Positions 8,927-18,345 of a DNA stretch of 64,000 nt are shown here, piece after piece; the stretch's first letter is position 1; each line of letters opens with the position of its first letter. The notes under the pieces are model-generated. The model worked only from the letters and a program-made list of their open reading frames with translations. It had not been told where the DNA came from and did not search any database. This DNA is from Marinarcus sediminis (GTDB taxonomy: Bacteria > Campylobacterota > Campylobacteria > Campylobacterales > Arcobacteraceae). The translations under genes were made by a program, and so were the position numbers. The DNA is taken from NCBI RefSeq assembly GCF_048571275.1, contig NZ_CP182357.1, positions 2,418,001 through 2,482,000 on the forward strand, read 5' to 3'.

Positions 8927-10207
8927 ATGAATGAAAGAATAGCCGTTATCAGAGGGCTTAGAAGTCCTGTCGCCAAAGCTTATGGGAGATTAAAAAACAT
9001 CGAAGCTGATACTTTAGGTTCAATTATTGCCAAAGAGTTGGTGCTTCAAATTGGAATTCCATATAAAGAGTATGATGAAGTCATTATTGGCAACGTTGCC
9101 CAGCCTGCCAATGCTGCAAATATGGCAAAAGTGTTGGCATCAAGAGCTGGTTTCCCCGTCTCTACTCCTGCTTATACCGTACACAGAAATTGTGCGTCAG
9201 GAATGCAAGCCGTCAGTTCTGCCATGTCAAGTATTCATGCGAATGAAGGGAAACTCTATTTGGTTGGTGGCGTGGAATCTATGAGTAATATTCCTATTTT
9301 ATACAGCGATAACTTGCGAAATTTAATGATTAGCCTCTCTCATAAAAAAAATATTTTTGAAAAAATAGCCGCTTTAAAAAACTTTCGACCCGACTTTTTA
9401 AAGCCCGTTATTGGTCTGATTTCAGGACTCACTGATCCTATCAGTGGTCAAATCATGGGTTTAACAGCAGAAATTCTTGCCAACGATTTTTTAATCAGCC
9501 GTCAAGAGCAAGATGAGTTTGCACTGAACTCTCATTTAAAAGCCCAAAATGCCATTGAAAGAGGCATCTATAAAAATGAAATTTACCCCATAATTACTGG
9601 CAATGACTCAATCATTTATGATGACGATGGTGTGAGATTTGATCAAAGCCTTGAAGCCCTTGGAAAACTCAAACCCTTCTTTGATAAAGAAAATGGCACA
9701 GTTACAGCAGGAAATTCGTCTCAAATTTCTGATGGGGCGTGCATGTTAGCCCTTTGCAGTGAATCTCATGCCAAAGAGTTAGGCATTACACCTTTGGGAT
9801 ACATCAAAAATTTTGCATACGCTGGACTTGAAGCACATAAAATGGGATTAGGACCCATTTATGCCACTAAAAAACTTTTTGATAAAACAAAAATCACTCT
9901 CAAAGATATTGATTTAATTGAAATAAACGAAGCCTTTGCTGCGCAAGTCATTGCCAATATCAGAGCCTTTGATTCAAAAACTTTTGCAAAAAAACATTTT
10001 AATAGCAATGCCTTGGGTGAAATCAATGAAGATATTTTAAATGTCAATGGTGGGGCCATTGCATTAGGACATCCCGTTGGAATGAGTGGTGCTCGAATTA
10101 TTTTAGGGGCATTAAAAGAGTTAAAAAGAAGAAAACTACAAACTGGCTTAGCCACACTTTGTGTAGGTGGTGGGCAAGGTGCATCATTTTTATTGGAGGC
10201 AAACTAA
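8927..10207 (+). CDS. fadI: acetyl-CoA acyltransferase (3-ketoacyl-CoA thiolase), FadI-like
   Basis: It cleaves 3-ketoacyl-CoA to acetyl-CoA and a shortened acyl-CoA. The acyl-accepting Cys is in RNCASGMQ (about residue 89), the catalytic His in GGAIALGHPVGMSGAR (about 381) and the second Cys in LCVGGGQG (about 412). At 426 residues with an insertion containing TDPISGQIMG it resembles FadI more than the shorter FadA. It shares a TAATG stop/start with the next gene, which encodes the partner multifunctional enzyme, as in fadIJ pairs. Confidence 0.92.
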   Translation: MNERIAVIRGLRSPVAKAYGRLKNIEADTLGSIIAKELVLQIGIPYKEYDEVIIGNVAQPANAANMAKVLASRAGFPVSTPAYTVHRNCASGMQAVSSAMSSIHANEGKLYLVGGVESMSNIPILYSDNLRNLMISLSHKKNIFEKIAALKNFRPDFLKPVIGLISGLTDPISGQIMGLTAEILANDFLISRQEQDEFALNSHLKAQNAIERGIYKNEIYPIITGNDSIIYDDDGVRFDQSLEALGKLKPFFDKENGTVTAGNSSQISDGACMLALCSESHAKELGITPLGYIKNFAYAGLEAHKMGLGPIYATKKLFDKTKITLKDIDLIEINEAFAAQVIANIRAFDSKTFAKKHFNSNALGEINEDILNVNGGAIALGHPVGMSGARIILGALKELKRRKLQTGLATLCVGGGQGASFLLEAN

Positions 10208-12330
10208 TGCAAACACAAGATTTAAAACTGACCATAGAAAACGGTATTGCAAATTTAATTTTTGATATGAAAGAGTCCAATGCCAATACACTTTCAAAAT
10301 CTGTTTTGGAACAATTTGAAACCATTCTGAACAGCATTAAAACAGATAAAGCCATCAAAGTACTTGTCATAAGCAGTGCCAAAGAGAACATCTTTATTGC
10401 AGGGGCAAACTTACAAGAGATATATCCCATGCAAAACAGAGATGAAATTTACACCTATTTACTCAAAGTCAATGAAATATTTTTAAGTTTAGAAGAACTT
10501 CCTTTCCCCTCTATTGCACTCATTAATGGAGCGTGCATGGGGGGAGGTTTAGAGTTGGCTTTAAGTTGTACCTACAGACTTGCAACCACCAATGAAAAAA
10601 CCCAACTGGCTTTTCCCGAAATCAAACTTGGATTTTTTCCTGGTTTTGGAGGAACACAACGATTGCCTAAACTCGTTGGCTTACTCAATGCGTTGGATAT
10701 GATTTTAAGTGCAAAAACACTCAATGCACAAAAAGCCTACAGAATGGGATTGGTAACCGAATTTTTTGCACAAGGGTATACACCTTATCGATTAAATGAA
10801 TTTATTAAAAAAATACAAAACAATACCATTAAAGTCAAAAAACCTATCCGATGGATTGAGTATTTTAATTTTACCCGTGAGTTTGTTTTTAAAAAAGCGT
10901 TAGAAAATTTGCAAAAAAAAGTTCACCCAAAATATTTTGGTCCGTATGCTGCACTTGATGTGATACATCATACCTTTAAACTTCCGCACAAAGAAGGCAT
11001 TAAAATTGAAGCTCAAACCTTCAGTGATTTGGCCATTACACCTGAATCTAAAAACTTAATTTCACTGTTTTTTACTACAGAAAGTTTAAAAAAAGAGTAT
11101 AGCAATACCAATTTAAAAAGTAAAATATCTGAAACAGCTGTTATTGGTAGTGGTGTCATGGGAAAAGAAATCATTTGGTTGTTCAGTAAATATACCAATG
11201 ACGTGCGTATAAAACTCAGAAAACTTGACCAAGTAGAGAATATCTTGCGTTCGGTCTCAAAACTTTATGACTACTTTGTTAAAAGTAAAAAAATGAGCAA
11301 AAAAGAGGTGGCGTTTAAACTCAATAAACTCAGCTACACCGATGAATTTAAAGGATTTAAACTCATTGATTTTGCACTTGAAGCCATCATTGAAAACAAA
11401 GAGGAGAAAATCAAAACCTATGCTGCTTTAGAAGAGAACCTCTCAAAGGATGCCATTATTGCCACCAATACATCTTCCATTTCCATTGAGAGTTTAAGTC
11501 AAGGGGTTAAAAACAAAAACAACTTTTTAGGGGTACACTTTTTTAACCCCGTACATAAAATGCCATTAGTTGAAGTTATTCCCACAACCAACACATCACA
11601 AAAAACCATTGAAACCACCTTTGAGTTTCTTAAACGTTGTGGCAAAACCCCTGTTTTAGTACACGATTGTGCAGGATTTTTAGTCAATCGTATTTTGCTT
11701 CCTTATATTAATGAAGCGGGATTTATTTTAGGAACGGGCACAGGAGTTTTAAAAGTAGATAACACTTTAAAAGAGTTTGGAATGCCTATGGGTGCATTTA
11801 TGTTAGCAGATGTAGTTGGGATTGATGTGGGATATAAAGTTGCCGAAATTTTAGAACAATCCTATGGCAGCCGAATGGAAATTTGCCCTATTCTTAAAAA
11901 AGTGCACACTGACTTAAAACTTTTAGGGAAAAAGAGTGGAAAAGGGTTTTACATTCACTCTAAAAAAGGGGAGATAAAAGTCAACAGAGCCGTTGAAAAA
12001 CATATCAGCAGCACAAAAATCGTTACTACCCAAGACATTATTGACCGAACGATTTTTATCATGATCAATGAAGCCTCAAGATGTTTAGAAGAAGGCATCA
12101 TTGAAAAGGCCTCTTACTTAGATTATGCCATGGTTGCAGGAACAGGTTTCCCTGCTTTCAGAGGAGGATTGCTACGCTATGCAGACTCCATAGGGCTTGA
12201 TTATGTCATCAAAAAACTCGAAGAGTTTGAAAAAAGTCTAGGTAAACGATTTAACGTGAGCGAACTTTTATACACGCTTCAAAAAAACAAAAAAACATTT
12301 TACACAGGAGAAGCATTATGGAAACATTAG
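10207..12330 (+). CDS. fadJ: multifunctional fatty-acid oxidation enzyme (enoyl-CoA hydratase / 3-hydroxyacyl-CoA dehydrogenase)
   Basis: It performs the hydration and the NAD-linked oxidation steps of beta-oxidation. The N-terminal crotonase domain (about residues 5-190) has the oxyanion-hole segment ACMGGGLELALSC. The NAD-binding motif GSGVMG is at about 314 and the dehydrogenase motif GVHFFNP at about 440, followed by the C-terminal 3HCDH domain. The start is the ATG at 10207, preceded by GGAGGC and overlapping the thiolase stop codon; an upstream in-frame start would run into the thiolase gene. Length (707 residues) matches FadJ. It overlaps fadE by 13 bases. Confidence 0.93.
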   Translation: MQTQDLKLTIENGIANLIFDMKESNANTLSKSVLEQFETILNSIKTDKAIKVLVISSAKENIFIAGANLQEIYPMQNRDEIYTYLLKVNEIFLSLEELPFPSIALINGACMGGGLELALSCTYRLATTNEKTQLAFPEIKLGFFPGFGGTQRLPKLVGLLNALDMILSAKTLNAQKAYRMGLVTEFFAQGYTPYRLNEFIKKIQNNTIKVKKPIRWIEYFNFTREFVFKKALENLQKKVHPKYFGPYAALDVIHHTFKLPHKEGIKIEAQTFSDLAITPESKNLISLFFTTESLKKEYSNTNLKSKISETAVIGSGVMGKEIIWLFSKYTNDVRIKLRKLDQVENILRSVSKLYDYFVKSKKMSKKEVAFKLNKLSYTDEFKGFKLIDFALEAIIENKEEKIKTYAALEENLSKDAIIATNTSSISIESLSQGVKNKNNFLGVHFFNPVHKMPLVEVIPTTNTSQKTIETTFEFLKRCGKTPVLVHDCAGFLVNRILLPYINEAGFILGTGTGVLKVDNTLKEFGMPMGAFMLADVVGIDVGYKVAEILEQSYGSRMEICPILKKVHTDLKLLGKKSGKGFYIHSKKGEIKVNRAVEKHISSTKIVTTQDIIDRTIFIMINEASRCLEEGIIEKASYLDYAMVAGTGFPAFRGGLLRYADSIGLDYVIKKLEEFEKSLGKRFNVSELLYTLQKNKKTFYTGEALWKH

Positions 12331-14678
12331 TATTTCTGATTTTTTTAACCGTTTTAGGATTTTACAGTGCACCACTTATTGCATGGTTTGGTTTTATTGG
12401 TATCTACGCATATTTCTTTTTTAATGCAGGCATTATTTTTGCCATTCTTTTTTTTGGTTCAGCCATTTTATTTTTAAATAAAGCCATCCGCGAAAAATTT
12501 GTCTCTCAAGCCATTGTTGATTTTATCAAGAAAAAAGGGTTGCTTCCAAAAATATCTGCTACGGAAGAAGCCGCATTGCAAGCGGGTACAACGTGGGTAG
12601 AGTCAAACTTCTTTAAAGCCCAAGTGGATTTTAATCAAATCAAAAATGAACCCATTACCAAACTTACCAAAGAGGAACAAGCCTTTTTAGACAATGAAGT
12701 TGAAACCTTATGTAACATGACAACCGATTGGGAAATTTTTCAAAAAAGAGATTTGCCCCTTCCTGTTTGGAAATTTATCAAAGAAAAAAAATTCTTTGGA
12801 ATGATTATTCCTAAAGAGTATGATGGTTTGGGCTTCAGTGCAACTGCACACTCAAAAGTGATTGAAAAACTCGTTTCACGCTCTCAAGTTTTAGCCATTA
12901 CGGTTATGGTTCCCAATTCACTTGGCCCGGCAGAATTGATACTCAAACATGGAACCCAATTGCAAAAAGATCTCTATTTAAAAAAACTTGCCATTGGGAA
13001 AGAGGTACCATGTTTTGCTCTTACTGAACCCAATGCGGGAAGTGATGCCACATCGATTACCTCCAATGGAGTTTTGTTTAAAGATGAAAACGATGAAATA
13101 AAAATCAAACTTAACTTTGAAAAACGATACATCACCTTAGGAAATATTGCCACACTCATTGGTTTGGCATTTCAACTGAATGACCCTGAACACCTTTTAG
13201 GAGAAGAGGAAGATTTGGGTATTACCTTTGCACTTGTTAACTCAAAACTCGAAGGGGTAGATAATTCAAAACGGCATGATCCATTGGGAATTCCATTTGT
13301 CAATTCACCTCTATACGGCAAAGATGTCATCATTTCATTGAGTGATATTATTGGTGAAAAAGAAGGCATTGGGCATGGTTGGCAAATGTTGGTAGAATCG
13401 CTCTCCATTGGTCGAGGCATTTCATTGCCAAGTGTCAGTTTAGGGGGAAGTAAACTTGCCCTTAAAACAGTCAGTTCATACACCAATTTACGAGAACAAT
13501 TTGGTTTAGCCATTGGAAACTTTGAAGGAATTGAAGAAAAAATTGCCAAAGTAGCAGCGTTTACCTATTTACAAAATGCAGCACGAAACTATACGCTTGA
13601 TGCCATTGACAATGGTGTACGACCCGCAGTAGTCAATTCAATCATGAAGTATCATGCCACGGAAAAATTCAGAGAAGTCATCAATGACACCATGGATATT
13701 TTAGGAGGAGCAGCCATTATTCGAGGTGAAAAAAATCTTTTAGCGCACGCCTATTTTGCACTGCCAATTTCTATTACAGTTGAGGGTGCAAATATTTTAA
13801 CTCGAAACCTCATGCAGTTTGGGCAAGGCTTAATTAAGTGCCACCCCTATTTATATCAACAAGTAAAAGCCTTAGAAAAAGGGGACACTAAAACATTTGA
13901 TGCACTTCTTTTTTCACACATTGGTTTGGTAACACATGCATTGGGGAAAACCGTTGCTTACTACTTTACACGAGGTTATATTGCCCAAACGCAAGGAAAT
14001 TTCAAACGATACAAACAAAAACTTGTTTGGGTCAGCAGTGATTTTACCTTTTTAAGCAACCTCTCACTGGCAATTTTTGGTGCCAATATCAAGAAAAAAG
14101 AGAATATCAGTGCACGCTTTGGTGATATTCTCTCTTGGTGTTATCTTATTACTGCCACTTTAAGAGAGTTTGATAATAACCCCACCAAAGAGCATAAAGA
14201 TTTGGTTCGTTATGTGTGTGAATATGGCTTTAATCAAATTCAAGAAGCCAAAGAGCAGATTTTAAGAAATATGCCTGTGTTTAAGGCTATTCTTCCTTTG
14301 ATTAAAATCAACCCTTTTTCACTGAAACCAGCAGATGCGTTAAACAAAAAGATTGTCGATTCTTTAAAAAATGAAAAAATTTTAAACCAGCTTTGTGATG
14401 GAATATTTATGCCAAAAAATGAGAATGATGCCCTATTTCAATTGGACAATGCGGTAAAATTGAGTCATCAAACGCAGAATATAAGACTCAAAATCAAACA
14501 AGCAGAAAAATCAGGTTTGATTAAAAAACAGACTCTTCCTTTAATGATTGAAGAGGCATTGAGTCAATCTCTGATTACAAAAAAAGAGTCAACACTGCTT
14601 TTAAAAGCCCATGAAGCTCAACAAGAGGTCATCCGAGTTGATGCCTTTGATGCAAAGGTTTATAAAGGACAAAAATAG
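12318..14678 (+). CDS. fadE: FadE-type acyl-CoA dehydrogenase
   Basis: It carries out the FAD-dependent first oxidation of acyl-CoA. The protein has 786 residues, close to Escherichia coli FadE (814) and about twice the size of ordinary acyl-CoA dehydrogenases. It begins with two membrane-spanning hydrophobic segments (about residues 3-20 and 25-55), continues with the dehydrogenase core including CFALTEPNAGSDA (about 231-243) and ends with the FadE-specific C-terminal region. Membrane anchoring suggests electron delivery near the respiratory chain; no electron-transfer flavoprotein genes are in this operon. The start overlaps fadJ, and the stop codon is directly followed by the next ATG. Confidence 0.92.
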   Translation: METLVFLIFLTVLGFYSAPLIAWFGFIGIYAYFFFNAGIIFAILFFGSAILFLNKAIREKFVSQAIVDFIKKKGLLPKISATEEAALQAGTTWVESNFFKAQVDFNQIKNEPITKLTKEEQAFLDNEVETLCNMTTDWEIFQKRDLPLPVWKFIKEKKFFGMIIPKEYDGLGFSATAHSKVIEKLVSRSQVLAITVMVPNSLGPAELILKHGTQLQKDLYLKKLAIGKEVPCFALTEPNAGSDATSITSNGVLFKDENDEIKIKLNFEKRYITLGNIATLIGLAFQLNDPEHLLGEEEDLGITFALVNSKLEGVDNSKRHDPLGIPFVNSPLYGKDVIISLSDIIGEKEGIGHGWQMLVESLSIGRGISLPSVSLGGSKLALKTVSSYTNLREQFGLAIGNFEGIEEKIAKVAAFTYLQNAARNYTLDAIDNGVRPAVVNSIMKYHATEKFREVINDTMDILGGAAIIRGEKNLLAHAYFALPISITVEGANILTRNLMQFGQGLIKCHPYLYQQVKALEKGDTKTFDALLFSHIGLVTHALGKTVAYYFTRGYIAQTQGNFKRYKQKLVWVSSDFTFLSNLSLAIFGANIKKKENISARFGDILSWCYLITATLREFDNNPTKEHKDLVRYVCEYGFNQIQEAKEQILRNMPVFKAILPLIKINPFSLKPADALNKKIVDSLKNEKILNQLCDGIFMPKNENDALFQLDNAVKLSHQTQNIRLKIKQAEKSGLIKKQTLPLMIEEALSQSLITKKESTLLLKAHEAQQEVIRVDAFDAKVYKGQK

Positions 14679-16826
14679 ATGAGTGAGGATAATACACTTT
14701 TAATTGACTCGGGGGGATATGTTTTAAAACTCATAGAGAAGATTCTCTCAACCAACATAGAAATCAAAGGGACAGAAAACCTCCCTTTGGATAAACCCAA
14801 AATTTTTGTCGCCAACCACTTTACTCGTATTGAAGCACTCATTGTGCCTTATGCTTTATATAACCTCACAAAAAGAAAGGTAGGAGTCATTGCCGATGAC
14901 TCCATCTTTAAATATTTTGGAAATATTTTAAAAGATTTTGGCGCTTTACCAAAATCAACCCCCAATCGAAACAATATTATTTTAAGTGATATTTTACAAG
15001 GAACCAAAGATTGGATGATTTTCCCAGAAGGACAAATGGTTAAGGGCAAAAAAATCATCAAAGAAGAGAACCATTATTGTGTTACTGTCAATGGGAAAAC
15101 TGAAAAAGTTTTCACAGGAGCGGCTTTTTTTGCTCTTTCATCACAACTGTTACGAGAAGACTATATTGCCAATAGAATTACAGATAAAAAGAGCTTTAAC
15201 ACACAATACTTAATGACAGACAATGAAACCGTTACCAAAGATGAAACTGTTTTAATTCCCATTAATATCAGTTACTCTCCTCTTAGAACGGGAAAAAATT
15301 TTTTAACCGATATCAGTGAAAAGATTTTTTCAGATATGAGTGAACATTTCAAAGAAGAAATTGAAATTGAAAGCAACATTGTTTTGCACTCAAAAATCAT
15401 CATACACATATTAAAACCCATAAGTACCAAAGAGATTACACAGAATTTTCATTTGCAAGATTTAAACAAAAAACACCACAGTGATATTGACCACGAGATT
15501 ATTATTAATGCCTTTCGATATAAACTCACGCACGATTTTATGAAAACCATTTATGAAAATCTCACCATTCGATTTGACCACCTTTTTGTGGCCATTTTAC
15601 ACTTTTATCCCAATGATTTTATCAATAAACAACACTTCAAACGACTGCTTTATTTGATTGCACATAAAATCAAAAACAGCACCTTACAATACGATGAGGA
15701 GATTGAAAAAAACTTTATTCATCTCATCTCATTTGAAGAGTATGCTCCTTTTGAAGATGTCTTGAAAATTGCAACCAAAGATGCCATTATTGCAGAAACA
15801 GATAAAAACTATGTCATCAGTAAAGAGAATCTGCTTGAGGGATATACCCACGACACCATTCGATTAAAAAATATTTTAAAAGTCTTTTTAAATGAAGTTC
15901 TTATTATAGAAGATGTCGTAAAAATGGTAGAGCAATATTGCCAACTGCCTAAAAAAGACATTGATGCCATGCTCTTAATTCACTTGATTAATCAAGAAAA
16001 AGATGAGTATTTGCAAGACTATTTGCACTGGGCAAAGGATGAAGATATCAAACCCAAAGAGGTGGGTGAGCCTTATTTTATACAGACAGAAAAATCCAAC
16101 ATAGGCATTATTGCTTTGCATGGTTTTTGCTCTGCACCAATGGAAGTGCATGAAATGGCAACATATTTAAATAAAAAAGGGTTTAACGTTTATGCCCCAC
16201 GATTAAGAGGTCATGGTACTACTCCTGAAGATTTAAAAGAACGTCATTGGAATCAATGGTATGAATCTCTTTCCAGAGCCATTATCATTGCAACACTGAT
16301 GTATGATGAAGTCTATATTGTAGGCTTTTCAACGGGAGGATTGTTGGCACTTTTGAGTCAAAAAAAACAGACGAAGAAACTCAAAGGCATCATCTGTATC
16401 AATGCCGCGCTCAAACTCAATGATATTCGTATCAAAGCAGTTGTTCCTGCCATTAATTTTTGGAATGATTTAGTCAGTGCGTTTAATGCCAATGCGTATC
16501 AAAAAGAGTTTATACCCAATAATGCAGAGTATCCTTTAATTAACTACAGCAAACATTATATAAAATCCATCAATGAGTTACATGCTCTCATGCAAGAGAC
16601 CTCCAAAATATTAAAAACAATTACTCTTCCAGTTGCGGTATTTCAAGCATCAAATGATCCTGTGGTAAACCCTAAAAGTGCAAATGAGATTTTTGAAGAG
16701 ATCAGTTCAAAAAATAAAAAGCTTCAATTCTTTGATTTTCATAATCATGTGATGATTCGAGGTTCAAATTCAAAAGTTGTTTTTGATGAAATTATTGAGT
16801 TTGTAAAGTCAGTCAGCTTAAAATAA
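14679..16826 (+). CDS. fusion of PlsC-like acyltransferase and alpha/beta-hydrolase (lipase-like)
   Basis: A 715-residue two-domain protein, last gene of the beta-oxidation operon. The N-terminal domain (about 1-280) has the glycerolipid acyltransferase motifs NHFTRIE (46-52) and FPEG (115-118). A helical linker without recognised motifs spans about 280-465. The C-terminal domain is an alpha/beta hydrolase like monoacylglycerol lipases or carboxylesterases, with oxyanion segment ALHGFC (about 480), nucleophile Ser551 in GFSTGG, Asp near 660 in SNDPVV and His near 690 in HNHVMI. A plausible job is to release fatty acids from, or reload them onto, lipids for the operon's oxidation enzymes. That role is inferred from context; the domain calls are from motifs. 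Confidence 0.85.
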   Translation: MSEDNTLLIDSGGYVLKLIEKILSTNIEIKGTENLPLDKPKIFVANHFTRIEALIVPYALYNLTKRKVGVIADDSIFKYFGNILKDFGALPKSTPNRNNIILSDILQGTKDWMIFPEGQMVKGKKIIKEENHYCVTVNGKTEKVFTGAAFFALSSQLLREDYIANRITDKKSFNTQYLMTDNETVTKDETVLIPINISYSPLRTGKNFLTDISEKIFSDMSEHFKEEIEIESNIVLHSKIIIHILKPISTKEITQNFHLQDLNKKHHSDIDHEIIINAFRYKLTHDFMKTIYENLTIRFDHLFVAILHFYPNDFINKQHFKRLLYLIAHKIKNSTLQYDEEIEKNFIHLISFEEYAPFEDVLKIATKDAIIAETDKNYVISKENLLEGYTHDTIRLKNILKVFLNEVLIIEDVVKMVEQYCQLPKKDIDAMLLIHLINQEKDEYLQDYLHWAKDEDIKPKEVGEPYFIQTEKSNIGIIALHGFCSAPMEVHEMATYLNKKGFNVYAPRLRGHGTTPEDLKERHWNQWYESLSRAIIIATLMYDEVYIVGFSTGGLLALLSQKKQTKKLKGIICINAALKLNDIRIKAVVPAINFWNDLVSAFNANAYQKEFIPNNAEYPLINYSKHYIKSINELHALMQETSKILKTITLPVAVFQASNDPVVNPKSANEIFEEISSKNKKLQFFDFHNHVMIRGSNSKVVFDEIIEFVKSVSLK

Positions 16827-16847
16827 CAGGTGAAATTCACCCGTTAT
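16823..16847. terminator. bidirectional terminator between the beta-oxidation operon and yebC
   Basis: ATAACAGGTGA pairs with TCACCCGTTAT (one mismatch, three-base loop) exactly in the 20-base gap between two convergent genes; the stem includes both stop-codon regions. Confidence 0.65.
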
Positions 16848-17557
16848 TATGCGATGTTTGTGTAAACCGCTTGAACGTCGTCGTCCTCTTCGAGTTTGTC
16901 TAAAAGTTTAACCATATCTTCTTGTTGTTCTTCTGTAAACTCTTGAGGATTGTTTGAAATTCTTTCAAGTTTGGCTTTGGTCAATTCAATGCCTCTGTCT
17001 TCAAATGCTTTATTTAACGTACCAAAATCTTTATAATCCGCAGTCACTAAAATAATGCCCTCTTCTTCTTCAATCTCTTCAAGACCAAAATCAATCAATT
17101 CCAACTCCAACTCTTCAATGTCCATATCATCTGTTTTATTAAACTCAAAAATGGCTTTTCTGTCAAAGAAAAATTCCAAAGAACCTGTTGGTGCCAATGA
17201 ACCACCATTTTTATTAAAATACATTTTAATATTGGCAACCGTTCTTGTATTGTTATCGGTTGCTGTTTCAACAAAAATCAAAACACCATGAGGACCTTTT
17301 CCTTCAAAGTTAACTTCGGCAAAGTTTGCGGAATCTTTTCCACTGGCTCGTTTAATTGCAGCATCAATATTTGCTTTTGGCATATTTTCAGCTTTGGCAT
17401 TTAATATTGCTGTTCGTAATGCTGAATTCATCTCAGGATCTGCAACACCTGCTTTTGCAGCCATTTCAATCGCCTTTGCCAATTTTGGGAAAACTCTGGA
17501 CATGTTTCCCCATCGTTTCATCTTTGCAGCTTTTCTATATTCGAAGGCTCTACCCAT
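16847..17557 (-). CDS. yebC: YebC/PmpR-family protein
   Basis: A cytoplasmic protein of a near-universal family described as a transcriptional regulator and, more recently, as helping ribosomes through difficult peptide stretches. The 236 residues begin with the hallmark MGRAFEYRKAAKMKRW, followed by the helical bundle with KNMPKANI-type sequence (AENMPKANIDAAIKRA) and the segment YEGKGPHG-like (FEGKGPHGVLIFVE). It is monocistronic and convergent with the beta-oxidation operon. Which of the two YebC functions it has cannot be told here. Confidence 0.95.
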   Translation of the reverse strand: MGRAFEYRKAAKMKRWGNMSRVFPKLAKAIEMAAKAGVADPEMNSALRTAILNAKAENMPKANIDAAIKRASGKDSANFAEVNFEGKGPHGVLIFVETATDNNTRTVANIKMYFNKNGGSLAPTGSLEFFFDRKAIFEFNKTDDMDIEELELELIDFGLEEIEEEEGIILVTADYKDFGTLNKAFEDRGIELTKAKLERISNNPQEFTEEQQEDMVKLLDKLEEDDDVQAVYTNIA

Positions 17558-17673
17558 AAAAACTCCAATTTTTAATTTATTTTATAATTTCGTGGATTAT
17601 ATCAACTTTGAAATAACAGCTTAATAAAACCATTATAGTTTGTCATATGAATTTTAATTTTGTGTGAGATTAA

Positions 17674-17958
17674 CTAGATAATTGATTTCGACGTCACTCG
17701 AGTTTTTGAAACACGACCATCTTTTTTAATGTATTCAACAGTATAAAACTTGTGTTGCAACAACTCTTCAAAAGAGAAAATATTTTTTCTAAACAGCTTC
17801 CATTTTATGCATTTAAGTTTGATCCCTTTTGCACCAAATTTACGACTGAGAATCAACTTATTTAAGCTTGTCATAGCATAAAAAGTCACAATAAAAATAA
17901 ACAAATAAACAGCAACATAAACAGAAGTTTCAATAAAATCCAAAACCATTTCGGTCAT
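17674..17958 (-). CDS. small membrane protein of unknown function
   Basis: About 94 residues if started at the ATG at 17958, which has AAGGAAA a few bases upstream; a longer version from 17985 is possible. One long hydrophobic stretch at about residues 5-32 (ETSVYVAVYLFIFIVTF) is followed by a basic, soluble tail rich in Lys. I recognise no family. It stands alone between yebC and the histidine kinase region. Confidence 0.6.
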   Translation of the reverse strand: MTEMVLDFIETSVYVAVYLFIFIVTFYAMTSLNKLILSRKFGAKGIKLKCIKWKLFRKNIFSFEELLQHKFYTVEYIKKDGRVSKTRVTSKSII

Positions 17959-18179
17959 ACTTTTCCTTAATGCAAATAGAGTCAAGCGTATTCTATCGTA
18001 ACATTGTTACAATTGATGCTAAAACGTATCACTTTATAATAAAAAAATTTATTTAAATTTAACTTTTCTGATGATTAACTGAAGCCGTATATGAGACATT
18101 TTTTTTAAGTACTTAAGAATAGAATTTGATTTAAAATTCTTATTATCATACCAATTTAAAAACTATTAAAGGAGTTATT

Positions 18180-18287
18180 ATGAGCTTTTATTTTACCTTA
18201 GCTGTTTCCATTATTATTGGATTTTTTGTTTACATTTGGCTCCATGATAAATATAAAGAGAGTGATAAAATACCATTTAAGGAGTAA
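18180..18287 (+). CDS. 35-residue single-span membrane peptide
   Basis: A very short open frame with a strong ribosome site (AAAGGAG, 7 bases before the ATG) encodes one hydrophobic helix (about residues 3-20, including LAVSIIIGFFVYIWL) and a charged tail ending KIPFKE. It lies 58 bases upstream of, and in line with, a Cache histidine kinase. Size and topology resemble small accessory subunits of membrane complexes (CydX- or CcoQ-like), but the sequence itself matches none that I know. The good ribosome site and typical membrane-peptide layout favour a real gene. Confidence 0.6.
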   Translation: MSFYFTLAVSIIIGFFVYIWLHDKYKESDKIPFKE

Positions 18288-18345
18288 TTTATCAATTTAT
18301 TCAAAAATTAGTATGCTACAATATCAATAAAAAAATAGGCATACA

